A stretch of 64,000 bases of DNA from Serilophus lunatus (lineage: Eukaryota; Chordata; Aves; Passeriformes; Eurylaimidae). The position numbers and the translations under genes are program-made. This document shows, piece by piece, positions 25,248 to 38,656 of this stretch. The stretch is taken from NCBI GenBank assembly GCA_013399895.1, contig VXBA01003826.1, positions 186,001 through 250,000 on the forward strand. Reading direction: 5' to 3'. Each line of letters begins with the position of its first letter. The first letter of the stretch is position 1. The notes beneath the pieces were generated by a model. That model was not told the DNA's origin. It searched no databases and saw nothing but the letters and a program-made list of their open reading frames with translations.

Positions 25248-25622
25248 TCAGCAAAATATAAAAGCATAAATGAGCACAGTTTTACCAGGGACTTTCCGAG
25301 GTTCTGTCTTAATTTTGTGTATTTGTTGATTAAATACTGGCTTTCCTAAGGTTACTGTTGACAATTCCCCCACTCTTCCCTTTTCTTTTTTCTTTTTAAA
25401 GAGCATGAAAGTTTTCCCTTGTCTATAATTAACAAATTCTACATTATGAGATACTTCATCATATTTGGGGTTTGCAAGAAGGCTTCCCATGAGAATGGAA
25501 TCCTTAGAACAGTTTCTAGATTGTACTGGTCTGTTTAAGGTCATAGGTGTGAAAGCCACCCTCCACAGCAGCATGCAGAATTCAGCAACAAACGCTTCCC
25601 ACCAACTACAAAGGTGAGTCAA
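25248..25622 (-). other. Unidentified 124-codon open frame in the large intron
   Basis: This minus-strand frame includes SLLANPKYDEVSHNVEFVN and HKIKTEPRKVPG. The latter contains IKTE, a sumoylation-type consensus common in transcription factors. A lysine run coincides with an A-rich tract. I recognise no domain and no convincing splice sites around it. It is probably non-coding, but it is one of the more protein-like frames in the window. Confidence 0.2.
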
Positions 25623-27639
25623 CCTTTAAATCTCCAGCGAGGCCCCACTAAAGGACTTTTTTTACCCTAACACTTCTCTTCTTTGCTCTTCCTGTTTGAA
25701 TCTTCCTGTCTAACCTTTCTGTATTATTTAACCTGTGGAAAAGATCATTACATGGGTGTAATAATACCTTTTATCTTTATGGAAACTATAAAGATGCCTT
25801 CTGAACATCTTTCTTCCACACCCTTTCAGTATCTTGTGAATTCATCCTTCTTGCTAGTCATCAGTACTCTGTCCTTTTGTCTTGCTCTATTCTCTGCTTC
25901 ACAAGAAAAAAAACAAAACAGAAAACTAATGTATCTCAGAGGGTGGAGGGTTTTGTAGTTAAAGGCAACCGAAGACATTCCAAGTTACAGTTTTCGGGGT
26001 TACTACATAAACTCATGAACGATCATGAGAAAGCTGCTCAACCCCTCTAAAATTAAACTTTTCTATCCTCTGGAGGAGGAGCACTGTTACCCAGAAGCTC
26101 CAACTAACTGAAAATTCGTCTCCTGCCTGACCCAACTCTCTACATAAGTCTCTATCTTAATTTCAGTTTTGGTTCCTTGACTGTGTCCCTTGGCCTGGAC
26201 AGGAAACTTCGTAAGTCGCCAGTTTTTAAAGATGTAAAGCACTGAAAACAGCCACACTGATAGCAACTCCTCATCATCTAGTCTTTGTCATTTACTACAA
26301 CTCAGTATTTAGATCAGAGTTTGTAGCCTGGTTACACCTTCTTTCGACTCTAGTTACTGAGCTGAAGTTTTTATGCAAATCCTATTATGGCTCAAAATTG
26401 ATCCACTGGTACTAGTAGCAAACTTAAGCTGTAATGTTAAGAACATAAACCTATATTTTTAATAGAAATTGTTTCTATGTAACCTAATTATCCAGGTTAC
26501 TATCTGAGTCATCTTGTTACCAGGCTGTAAAAAAAAATAAATCAGAAAAGCAAAGCAATACTTTGTCTAACAACATTACTGAATCATAAGAAATGAAGTA
26601 TTTTCTGAGGAAAGCAGTGGTTTAAAAATTATTGTATCACACTGCTACAAAGAGTACTTTCAAAATAAGATCTAAGACTCATTTTAAGTAGCTTTCATGA
26701 AATTTTTCTAACTTTCATTTTAAAATTAAGTATGAGAAATTTAAAGTATCAGAATAAGCTCAGTTAAAGTTGACTTCAGATTCCAGGCTGATGGGTTCTA
26801 TAAGCCAAGTTGAAAGGCATTGGGAGGGGTTGTGAAGAGTTTCTCAATCCCTCTGCCAGTCTTCTCAAACCCAAATCCTTGCCAATTTAGTTTTCTCCAT
26901 TCCACAGACTCTCTTGCAAGAGATGGCTGCAGCCTCAAAATGGAGATCCGCCACTGAGCAAGTCTCACCTCTGTCTAAAATTCCCTGTGAGGAGGTTTTC
27001 CTTTACCCTAAAGCCAGAAATAGACTAACAGCCACTTTGACCATGGTTCTCTTGCTGCGGGTGGGTGCCAATCTACCTCTTCTAACCAAGCTTCTTCCTG
27101 CATCTAAGAGGATCTAAGAAATCCCTTACTTGGTGTGTCCTGTCCTCTAAGACAGGAACACTCAGGGTGATAATGGGTCAATACAGTCTAAAGATAGATC
27201 AGCCTGCCCTAACAGCTTAATAGCTCGTTACAGGGAGCTGTAGCACTTAATGAGGTGAAGAACAACAACTTAGCTCCCGTGAGATTCTGCTCCCAACTCC
27301 TGTGACTGGCATTTCCCAGCTTGGCAAAAAAAAAATAAATTATAAATTAAAACACAAAGAAAGAGTGAGACACACAACTTTTGATCATCGTCATTTTACT
27401 ATTCATCACTTAGCTCATCTCAGAGATAGTGCATCTGCAAAACTCAGATGCAAAGCCCGTGTTTATGAGGTGATGCTGCCCAGATAGCACAAATCAAGTC
27501 TGCCTACTCACTCTCTGAACTGGCTCTCTCAAGACAGGCTCTCCAGCAAACTACTGGAAATGGATATCACCTCCACAGTTTAAAGGCATAACAGGAAAGC
27601 TGTTGGACTAGCAGCTCCTTCCTTTTCCCTTGATGAAGT

Positions 27640-27705
27640 CCAGCACCAGATCACAATCAGAATCACATTCTGAACTGGAAGGGACCCAGAAAGATCACCA
27701 GCTTG
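27640..27705 (-). repeat. CR1 3'-tail-like fragment
   Basis: The plus strand reads AATCAGAATCACATTCTGAA then CTGGAAGGGACCCAGAAAGA, which resembles the reverse complement of the CR1 LINE 3' end common in birds (repeated AGAATCA, then GGTTGGAAGGGACC...AAGATCAT). Only the tail is recognisable; sequence beyond 27705 does not clearly match. Confidence 0.45.
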
Positions 27706-28160
27706 GCAGATGGTTACAGGTCTTCACCCATCCTCAACCTACGTGTTCTATCAAGCACTGCAAGAGCCCTGACACCACACTGCAGCCTCGGGATACACAG
27801 TTTGGAAGAATGCAGAAGCCTGACCTTCTTAATTAGTTAATTCCCCAGAAGGAGTTCATTCCATGAACATCTGCTCTTCCAGGGAACGTCAAGCTTTGTT
27901 GGAAGAAGAAAAAACAGTAACAAATCCAAAGTGTTCACAGGACTGACATCTTTAAATAAAACTTGCATGACAGTTACTTTAAGAGCCTTTTTCTTTAAGC
28001 AGCCTTGTCACAACCCATCAGTTTGGGACTCCAGAGGACAACCAACTACATCACTGCTACATCTGTACTCTTGATACGTGCCATTTTCAGACTTGAAAAA
28101 TCTGCAGGTTTGTATTTTGCAGGGAAAAAGTGGTAAAGGACAGGCCATCACAGGCATATT

Positions 28161-28182
28161 AAAAAAAAAAAAAAAAAAAAAA
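28161..28182. repeat. Poly(A) run of 22
   Basis: An uninterrupted run of 22 A. I see no retroposed sequence or duplicated flank attached to it, so I treat it as simple sequence. Confidence 0.85.
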
Positions 28183-28619
28183 GCTGGATCACTGCAGACA
28201 CTGGGTTCAAACTTCTTTCAGTATTAAAATGTATGGTGGTATTTTGGACCTGATAGGAAATAACCAAAATCACTACAGTGCTCCCCCTCTGATCAAAACG
28301 AGTCAGGATCAGAAATGTAAGAGCCACTGCCCCAAATGCTCCAACAGTACTTTGAGGCTCATCAGACTGTGCTGAGCAGCGAAGCATCCCTGAAGCACTC
28401 TAACTTCAGTTACAACTTGTAATTCAGAAATCTCCCAGTGACCCCATTATCAGCATAGCATAGAGAAAACAGAGCTGGTCTCAGTATATGAAGGCAATGA
28501 CTATTCAGGGAGCTTTAATCAGAAGGAATTTAACTGAACAAACAGCAGCAGCTCCCAGAGAAGGGCCAAATACTTTAAAAATTGAAAGTAGCTGAGCGTA
28601 TGCTCTAGAACAATAAGAC

Positions 28620-29420
28620 AGAATTATTACACTAAAACCCTTTAATTAATGCATGCGACAGAAGCTGTGATTTTTAAACCCTAATCTCCCTGTCATTTCA
28701 GTTTTTAAGAAATAGTAAGAAGCACCCATCTGCTCAAGCTGCCACACGAGGCCCAAAGTTCTGTTCTCACACCAGTTTTGCACCGGATGTCTCAATAAAT
28801 TTACTGCTTATTTACATCAGCCAAAATGGAGAAGAAAGATGCTGATCTCCTAAGTTTGCCCTCCTGCAAAAACGGACAAAATATATTCCGTCGTTACAGC
28901 ATTTTCCCCCCTAAAAACAGGGGCTTGTTCCCCTCCTCCCCCCAAAAAAGAAAACCCATAGGGCATTTCTAAAACCCTGACAGATGTTTAATTACAGAGG
29001 CACTAGCAGGCATTATTTTGAGAAGCACAAACACAGAACGACTGTATCTGACGACCAAATGGCTAAAGTATCTGCTGTACCACTAACGAAGCAAGAACTC
29101 TGCTAATCCACGCTTTGCTAATTCAAACACCCGATAATTCATATGCAAGCAGAAAGCTGCCGGTAGCACAACACATCTGAATAACCATTTAATAGCAGGA
29201 ATCCGTGGTGCAATCTCATGTTACTAAGGATGTATTACGAAACACAGCAAACAGCACTACGTGCTATGTTATGAAATATAAAACCAAACTCTTAATCTCA
29301 ACATCAAAGAACAAAGTACCTTTTGTAATGCAGGTTTCTTCCCCGTCCTGCATTTACTAATTCATTAACTTCATTCATTTAAATAGTCGCTGATGTAAAT
29401 GAAGGGGGAACTACAGTACA
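28620..29420. promoter_or_regulatory. Candidate conserved non-coding element in the large intron
   Basis: This 800-base stretch has many homeodomain-type cores (TTTAATTAATGC, GTTTAATTACAG, CCGATAATTCATATGC). It also holds about sixteen CpGs despite an AT-rich background, whereas flanking intron is CpG-poor. Retained CpG with clustered TAAT motifs is typical of constrained enhancers. There is no coding signal. This is inference from composition only. Confidence 0.3.
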
Positions 29421-31586
29421 ACTGTGGGCTGTGTGGCAGGAAGAGAATAGAGATGGCACTGCCTTCGCCACTGTTATTTCCAGCTGTTTCTTACAAATTT
29501 CTCACTGATTCCCTGGAAGTTCTCACACTAGGTTCCAATTAAAAAACTTAGTTTTATTCAGAAAGTTAGAAAATCCTATTTTGACCTATTAAAAAAATAA
29601 ACCACAAATCCAGTAACCTGGACCTCTGACTAGATTTTCTTGGCTATGCCTCTGAATGGAGTGGGACCTGCACCTTCTTTGCTGAGTCAAATTCATAAGT
29701 GAATAATCTTCATCCTTTATCCACCCTCACAGCTGAGTGAGGCGTATGCGCCTTGCTGTGCTGTAAAATTGTGTACTGAGCATGCAGCAACACGAAATAT
29801 TGTCTTAACAGATTTAAGCATGCCTCAAAGCACATTGTTCTGACAGCGCCTGGGTCTCCGTCATCACTCTCGTAACTATCAATGATTCTGGTTAATTTTA
29901 CAATCACAAGAGGTACAAGCCTCCATCTGGTTAGTCTACATATTGCTGCAGAGTTGAAATCACACTGATCAACAAAATATGTTGGCTAGTAATGCTCTGT
30001 TAAGGTGGACTGATGAGTGGAGCACAGCCCTACTTTCAGCTACAGTTAAGACCCAATGCAAACACACGGGAGCAGAGCACAAGATCTGGTGCTCCTCGGA
30101 GAGAGGTGGTCTGATGCCCTAGGGCTGCCAGGGGAGGCAAGGTACACAGATCAGGACCCAGGTGTGCTAGTAGGAATGCTTGGTAATATAACACAGTGGG
30201 TACAGTCTCCTGAATGCCTGCAGTGCATAAGGCAAAACCCTGCCACAGCTCTTTCCCTGGAATTAAACTGAAGGGAAGAGATTTCATGGTTTAGTGCCTG
30301 TGACTACAGCAACCTTGTGAGCACAGGTACTAGGGTTTCCAAACACTTTTTGTTCACTGCTTGTGTAAACCCCGAGTACTACAGCACCCTCACCCACAAT
30401 GGAATTGTGGCTTAGCTGCTGCTACAGTGCAAACCATCCCTTTCATCTCTCACCAAGAAACACTGCCTCACAGGTCTGGTGGAGAGAGCAGCCATGGTGT
30501 CAATGCATGGATCCACACAACAAGAGTACCAAGGTTACATCCGTGCCAGGAGCCAAAACCAGAAACCGATGGAACTGTGAGCATGAATGCCAATATCCTG
30601 GCAAGGCTGTTACATGTGTTGTTACAGCCCTTCCTCTACATGAAACCCAGCTAGGAGTGCCACTTGCCTGACACTGCTGCATCTGCACCAAGGGTCCCTT
30701 CCTCCAGACCTAGATGGGTCAAGGAGGGAACATTGCTGTAAGCCTAACACAGACAATTCTGCTGTCAGAGCATGCAGCACAGAGTGCATCTAGGTCTCCT
30801 GTGAAAGAGATATTTCTTGCTTATCTTTCGGTTTTGGATTACTTTTGGAAGTTGTCACAAACTAGGGCTCCATCCACCTCCATCTTCCAGCACAGGGGTG
30901 AGTGCTGATTTCTTCCAAGTCTGGCTCAATTTTACCTTCTAAACAGGCCCTTCCTATGAACTCCTGGTAAGCAGCATGTTTAAATGCAGAACTATGTTTC
31001 TGTAGATCTGTATCTACAGCACTTCTCAAAAAAATTAGCAAAAATCCAAATTACTGTACTTATATACTCCATAAGCAAAAGAAATTAAAAATTCAAGAGT
31101 TTTTTCTCCTTTTGGACTTCAAAAAACACTTCTCCAGTTGGGACCCCTGAGTAAATTGATTTAAATGCTGTTAAAACTTCAGCTTATCCTGTAGTGCTAA
31201 ATTTGCGTCTGAGGGTCTTCACAGCAGTGTATGCAACACATGATTATACAATGGAACTCCTCTATACATGCAGTCAGGAAGCAAAACACCTCAAACCCTG
31301 TATTGTCTCAACCTGCTTTTTTTTGTATTAACCTACCAGGCAAACAGAAATAGCCTTTGAGTAAAGAACAAAGAACATTTATTTTCTCTGCTTTTGTTGA
31401 GAACTCGCCTTTCCCGTAGCTCTACTCACATCTACTATCAGCCACAGCACAGAATCCCTCACCACATTTTTTCATTCACCTAATACTATTCTAAGTACGT
31501 ACAAGAAACCTGCTGTGATCTCACAAACCCCTGACGATACAACTACTAACCACAAAAGGAGAACTAGTCCAAATAATATAAATAAT

Positions 31587-31621
31587 AAAAACAAACAAAC
31601 AAACAAAAAACAACAAAAAAA
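31587..31621. repeat. (AAAC)n low-complexity tract
   Basis: Several AAAC units degrade into CAACAAAAAAAC. Simple sequence only. Confidence 0.85.
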
Positions 31622-34600
31622 CCCCACTCTAGTAAATTCAGAGCCTCTCCCAGCTCTGGATAGCCAGAGTTTTTAAAAAGCCAGTGGCTTCATAGCATAA
31701 GCAATGAAAAACAGGTTACACAACTCAGCAACAGGAATTAATAAAAATGACAAAAGTTCATCTGTAGTCTATCAATCACTATATCGTTTATAGTTCATAT
31801 TACAGTAGAAAGGTATGAATGTTGTCAATGTTGTACACTGGCTACTCAGATCTATCATGAATAATTGGTAGAGGTTATCCATTTGAGTCCCAGCCTATTA
31901 GTCAAAACTCTAAACCTACTGTTCACCAACAGCAGAGCAGCACAGATGAAGGACAGAGGGGCACTACAGGGAACTTTTTTCAATGATGCAAGCAGTTATG
32001 AGGGAATGCAAATTCATCTGAAAACAAAAGCTGAATTTTTCTGAGACCCAAGACACTACCCTTTGTGACTCAGGAAAACAGCATTTCATGTATACCTATT
32101 TTGGACAATTTATTATCAGGAATAAAATACATCAGTCAAGTCTGAACTTGAGGTTTCAGTCTGAAATCACCTAAAAGCCTGGTGTTTGAGTTGAAGGCTG
32201 GGAAGTGCATTTGCCTCACATGCCCTTACATATTTTGCACTGAGCTTCTACTACTTGCCTTCCTGATACGGTGACTTTGAACGAAAATCAAAGAATAAAA
32301 AACACCTTTCTGTTACGGACCTAAGTTTTGATGTTACTTTTAAAGTAAGTAAATCATAAAACAGGAATAGCTGTATTTACAAATACACTGCATGCCTAAG
32401 GAACTAACGCTTGCAGCATGACCTACACTGTATTAAACCTGACACAGCCGTTACCCAAGTAACTTCCAATGCCAGCAAATGGCAGCACACCTTTGAAATT
32501 AGAAGCAAGGTTAATACTTCAAATAATAATCTACTAACTGCAGTCCTACTAACAAGTTCCTTGTTTATTTATTTACAATTCGCCGTGATTGAACTGACTC
32601 ATCATCTCGGCCATCTCAGTCCATACTGCAGAGTGCAAAACAGATCATAATTTCATCGTGTATTTAAGAAGGTCAGGCTCACTGAGCTGCCTTCATACGG
32701 TTTATAATGTCAGAATAATCCTTTACTACAGTGATGCCTGAGACATGGAATTGGATTGTCTACGAACAGCAGCCTCACTTTTTAATCTTTACAGCAGCAG
32801 TTCAGCAGCAGCATTTGAACAAGCCATGATACAGTTACACACCTTGAGAAGCAACACCTGAAATGCCTTTATTATCTTTGCATATACCAGGAACCAACAA
32901 AACTGTAACAGTTTTATTCCAATAAATATGAGAGGCAGGTACCCAAACACAGTTTTCTCTACAAATTTAGGGATATCAGAACCGGCTTTTAATTCCCTTT
33001 GCTGAAACACAAGGCTCTGTCTAGACACCAGCCTTAAGGCACTCTCTTTGCATATAAGGCAGGTCAGAGTATACTGGAAGCATAAGGATTGTCAGAAAAC
33101 CTGTTTGGGCTTTGGCAAATCAGTAGTACATGTTCTATAGAAAGCACACTTCTTAGGCTTCTGTCCGACAGAAACAAAAAAAATGCTAGTCTTTTTGACA
33201 AACTTAAACTGTCCCTACCAAAAGCCATCCTCTCTCCAACTGTTAGGAAACAAGACTGAAGAAGGCTTTGTTCAAATATACCCCTTTTCCTACCAGGAGA
33301 TAAAATTTGTTTAATTTGACTGAGTTTTGGAGACTTCATACTTTGGACTTTCAGACTCCAACATCAGTAATACTGGTTTTGTATCTAACTTTTTACAACT
33401 TTTACAACTCATCTTTTCCACCAACTCAGTGGTGCCACTTTTTGACCACAAACTAATTAACATCCTACCTGAACACTACAGTAGAGCCTCTTCTCTCACA
33501 CTTCCTGTAAACAGTAAAACTCAATCCCGCTCCAGTCTTCTCTCTAAAACATTTTCCTCACATCGAGCTCTTTTACGACAGCTTGTGTGTAGTGGCCAGG
33601 CTGTAGAAGCTTCCACACATTCGGTTGGCGGTTGCTTTTGATGGGCTGGACTCTCAGGTATTCAGCTCCTGAGGCTTATGGATACAGACTTTCAGGCAAG
33701 CATGTAAACTCAGCCTGAAATATCATTTTGGCAACAGGGCAGTTGTAGAGTCAGAACAGTTTTCACTAAGAAATTTGGTATAGTGGCAGGGTGAGGTGAA
33801 AGAGCACAAAGAGGGAAACAGACAAAGAAGAAGTAATTTATCACTAACTTAACTCCGTTGCTTCCACATTATTCCTCCGCTAGTTAAAAAGTCAAAAGGC
33901 TCATACAATATTTTGTCGTGGACAGGCAAACACAAACACTTGACATTTAGGAAATCGGGTAAAAGATTAGCCCTGCCTTACAACTTCTGAGCAAAATACA
34001 AGATCTAAAGCTTAAATGAACTTTATAACGTAGGAAAATAACTAATTGCACTTTAAAGAAAGCATAGTAAAATTACTGCACAATCAGAAGGGAGTAATTT
34101 ATTAATATGTGATGATCGTGTTATTTCTGTTCTTTTTAGTCAGGCTTGGATCTGAAATGTGAACCTTATATGGAAAGAAGCTTTGATGACAGTCATTTAT
34201 TTGGGAAAGCTTTTCTAGTCTTTTTGTTTCACACAAATGATTTGAATGCTTAAAGCATTAAAATAATTTCATATTTAGGTATTAATAATGAGATGTTGTC
34301 TTTTCCATCTTTCATACTTTTATTAAGCTTTTAGTGAAAATGCAGCTGCTAGCTTATAAGCAATTCAAAAATAATATATATACAAGCAGGCAGCCATTTT
34401 CACAGTCTGGCAAGTAACACATTTCCATAAATAACAAAGAATACAGGGTCATGGTATCAGCTGTTCAGAAATTTTGAACAGTCAGATTGCGCCTATTTTT
34501 GCAGTAACTATTTGCTGAATTATTTTTATTTATGGCTTCAAACTGAATTTAGAAATGTTTTCCCTGAACTTTAAACACTATACTCTCAACTAACTGGCTT

Positions 34601-36923
34601 TCTCTCTGCTGTTTTCTCATTTGACTTCCATGTATCTGTGTCCACACTGAGGGCAGAGGATGAAACTGGCCGACAAGCTGGGCCTGCAAAGGTTTGTGAA
34701 CACCTGAATCTACTCCTCATGCATATGTACGCACAGAGACTGCACATACATGGGGTTATTTGTTGACATACATGATCAGCTGCCCGGTTACCTGGCTCTT
34801 CAGATGCACAGCATTAACTGCACTGTACATCGGCTTTAGGTAATTAGACACAGCTGTATGCTTGAAAAGGGTAACACCCAGTGGGAAATCCTGCTGGAAG
34901 ATTCTGGTCATTAGTACTTCCATAGTTCTCAAGATATACCATTATCTGCTCCTTAATTCTCTGGTATGATCCTTGTTTAAAGTTTTCTTTTACTTCTCCC
35001 TTGGGGACTTTGACAAGCTTTCTAGTTGAAAATGATTCTGTGACATTGTCATTCGGCCTCCTTCTAATAAAAAATTCACATATCTAATTCAGTGAATAAG
35101 GAAGCCATGTCCTTAAAAGAACCAAGGAAAAAGAAAGAAAAAGTATTTTTGACCAACATTGCTGATGGACAAGATGGAGTTGCCATTTTCTTTGCTTTTA
35201 AACGACATACGAAATAATACATTTCACATACTTCCTCCCTAGAAAAGTTGACAATTTTTTTCTAGAAAGACACAGGAAGCTCCACTTCTGGGAAAAAAAA
35301 AACCCTAAAAACAACAAACCTCAAAACTGTCTCAGATCTGCTCAATTTATTTCCTTCCACAAACGTAAGTTATAAGCCATGTTAGCTTAGAAGCTGATTT
35401 TGACAATCTCATTACCTCAGGACTCAGGTAACTAAACAAAAAAAAATCCATGCTACATTTGTTGACAAAAATTATGAGGCTATTCTTGTTATTTCTCATC
35501 TGAAAATACAAACAACTTAGCTATCAGACATCTTGAAAGGATGCTTGTTTCATTTTGTTGTGTTGGGGAGATCGCAAATAAAGAAGGAAAAGATTACCCT
35601 GGTGATTGTGAAAGCATGAAAACTCCACAGGCACAAAGGTATACACAGAAAAATACAGCAAAAATAAATACAGCAAAACAAAAATAAATGGATTCATCCA
35701 GTCTGACTGCATATCTGACATCTCAGAATCAGGGTACAGTATTAGTTTAAGAGAATAATCAAGCAATTTCTTCACTGGTTTCAGAAGTCCAGATATAGAA
35801 GACTCTGAGAAGAGAAGTGATAACGTGGCAACCCCTGAAATTAGAGAAGTGTATATATCCCTTTAATATTGATTAATGAGCCAAGATTTTTTTTTCCTTC
35901 CTTCTTTTCCCCTAACTGCCACTAACTGTATTTCTGGTCTTCTGCTTCAAGTGAGCACCAAGCTACTAGGGGATTTCCTAAGTGGGATTACCCTGTTTCT
36001 TCAGTTCCTGCTAGCTGCTTACAGTTGCACCTGTGACAACTTAACCGAGTTGGCTGTCAACGACCTGCAACCAAACAGGAGGATTTAAGTTCCCTCAGAA
36101 GCAAAGTCTGTGGATGAAATGCAATCTCGGGGTGGGATTTCTTCTTTTGGCTGAAATTGGTAAGGACTTGTAAGTCCTAAGAAAGAAGAGAAAGTCTAAG
36201 CTAGCCTGAAAATTTCTGCCTTTTTGTCAAGATTCTTGTTTTTTTGTTCAGCTTTTGCCGAGGTACAGTCACAGTGCACAATATAATTAACCCCTGAGTA
36301 AGAGAAGAATGGGAAAATGGTTTCCCTTCTCTTATCAGGAAAACCCTTTGGGGTGTGAGGGTGGGGGTCAAAACATAACAGCACCACAGCTTAAAGTAAA
36401 AAAGCAGGATAATTAAGCTTTCATACAACATCTGTATCACATTTACACATATACTCACTTCCAGGGAAACGACAGACATCAAAACTAATGGAGAACATCC
36501 CAACTCTCCAAATGCAGGAAGAATGCTGCAGCTTTCCCAGCTGTGCTCTTGGGATCGTAAAACAAGAGATCGGAAAAGGAGCTGATTTTTTATTGCTTTT
36601 ACTGTTGTTTTTGGCCAGGTAGAGTGTTAAAAAGTCCTTAAACAGAGTTATCCCACTGCACTGTGAGAACTATGTACACTAAGACTACTGGAAAACAATG
36701 GCTGCAGAATAAGCCTCATCATCTTCTGGTTGTTATGCACAGTAATTGGTTCCAGGGTCAACACTGTGATGCTACAACAAAGGGCTGTAGCTTAAGGGTA
36801 AAGAATAAACAGCAGGAGTTAATGGAAGTTCTGTTAATATACAGATGCCCCTCAAAAATGAAAGAAAGGCAGTAAATAAAATATTCTGTATAAGTAAAAC
36901 TGATTATGACTCCAATGTGCACT

Positions 36924-37002
36924 CTTAGCTCTCAACAAGCTTTAAAGAAAAAGTACTTTAAAGAAGTACTTAGCTCTCAACAAGCTTTAAAGAAAAGTAC
37001 TC
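36924..37002. repeat. Tandem duplication, 45-base period, two copies
   Basis: CTTAGCTCTCAACAAGCTTT followed by AAAGAAA(A)AGTACT occurs at 36924 and again at 36969. The second copy has lost one A and diverges after AGTACT. It is probably a recent local duplication or replication-slippage product. Confidence 0.85.
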
Positions 37003-38377
37003 TCAAGAAAACAACGCATTAAGATTTTGAAGCTAGTTTGACAAACACTGTGCTTGCTATGGGTGCCAATTTATTTGTGTGAAAAACAGTGGCAAAGAAA
37101 GGTGTCTGAAGTTACACTATTACTCACAAAACACCTTTATTAGGATACAGGGCAATTTTGTTCAAAATACCACTTGTGATTGCTCCATTGAATCTAAACA
37201 TCTGGGGCAAGTTATCTCTCTGGCTTTAGTGCCTTTGAAATGACATGCTACATTTAAGCTAAGAAGTCCAGTCCCACCAGTTTTAATAGTCATGTTTTCA
37301 AATTCCAGCACTTTATCATTCTGACTCTTCACATTCAATGACACTTTTGATAAAAACATTATTTAATCCTTTTCCCCACACACAGGGAAGTGAAACAGAT
37401 GTAGAACTACAATGTTTTCTCAGATGAAGAAATACAAAGGAATATAATCATCCTTATGATTTGCAAGGTGAAATACTAGGACATGCAACATATCAAAATG
37501 GAATCCCTCATTTGTATGTTTTACTGTTACCATTTCTCCTTCCCTTTTCAGTTTCCACTGTTCTCAGGACCTGAAAGAAATTTTTACCTGTTTTTCTTTC
37601 ACCTGTTCTGCCGCCGTGCACAGCTTTGGGCACTGGGACTACTCATGCAGGGTTGTGGCAGGGGCACTGTGTGACCTTCCCCTGTCCACTCCCACACTCT
37701 AATGTGAACAGGATGACACTAAGCTATGGTGTCTCCTTCCTTGGTACTCCACTTTCTCTCCGTGGTCACTCATTTCCTTCCTTTAAACTGTTTTCAAGTG
37801 CCAACTGTGCCTGCACAGGATGATTCCCTGCAGTGTGCAGACCTCCCTGGCACGTGCTGCTCCAGGCCCCGGCTATCCTCATGGCCCTTCTCCCATTAGT
37901 AAGCTAACATCATGACACCACTTACCCAAACACACCATGTTTTTACCTCCTGCTTACTTCCTTGTGCTGTTGATTCAGCTTTTTTCCAAGGCTGCTCCTG
38001 AGGCTCCCATTTGCTGCCGCTCTTACATAAACTACCTATGGTTTGCAGCTGACAAAAGCCGGAATCCAGACCAGTCCCTTCAAGACAAGCTCTTCTATTA
38101 CTGCCTTCAGTTCACAACCACTTGCTGGTCACAACAAGCTGGATCAAAGGAAAATACCCCCAGCCAGGGCCCGTCCATCACGCCACAGCACCCAGCTCTC
38201 AGCAGCACCGGCCTGAGTGCCCCATTTGCCCACAGCAACATTTAGACACACTGTGAAACGGCACTTTGACCCACTCTCAGTTCAGACCCTCAACAAAAGA
38301 AATATAGATTGGTTGTCTTGCAATGTGTATGGTATGAGACACTTTTGACACTGTACATCAGACCAAACATCCTCACA

Positions 38378-38656
38378 TTAAAAAACAAATTCACAAATAG
38401 GGGCAGTTGCTGCAGAAAACCACGCTTCTGGCTTGTGCTTTTGCATGGTCCACACGACAACAGGGATCTCTGGAGGGCTGTCAGCAACAGGAACCTGCTT
38501 GGAACTACGAATGAGCTTCCAGAAGTTGTTTACACCATCTGGATGCAACTCTAGTAGTAACACATCAATCAGCTCTTTCTCATTTAGATCTACTAATCTA
38601 TACTTGTTACATAAATTCACACGCTTTCTGAATTTTGCCTTTCCTTTCTCAAGCAT
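38378..38656 (-). other. Unidentified 92-codon open frame with protein-like composition
   Basis: The frame runs from an ATG preceded four codons upstream by an in-frame TGA. It contains LNEKELIDVLLLELHPDG and FWKLIRSSKQVPVADSPPEI, an unusually balanced, soluble-protein-like composition for intronic DNA. It lies within the ZNF516 large intron on the same strand. I see no good acceptor before it and cannot assign a family. It could be a fragment of an old retrocopy or mobile-element protein, or chance. Confidence 0.25.

Noticed and set aside
28161..28182. A22 run as the tail of a processed pseudogene
   Set aside because: The upstream sequence shows no coding similarity and there is no flanking target-site duplication.
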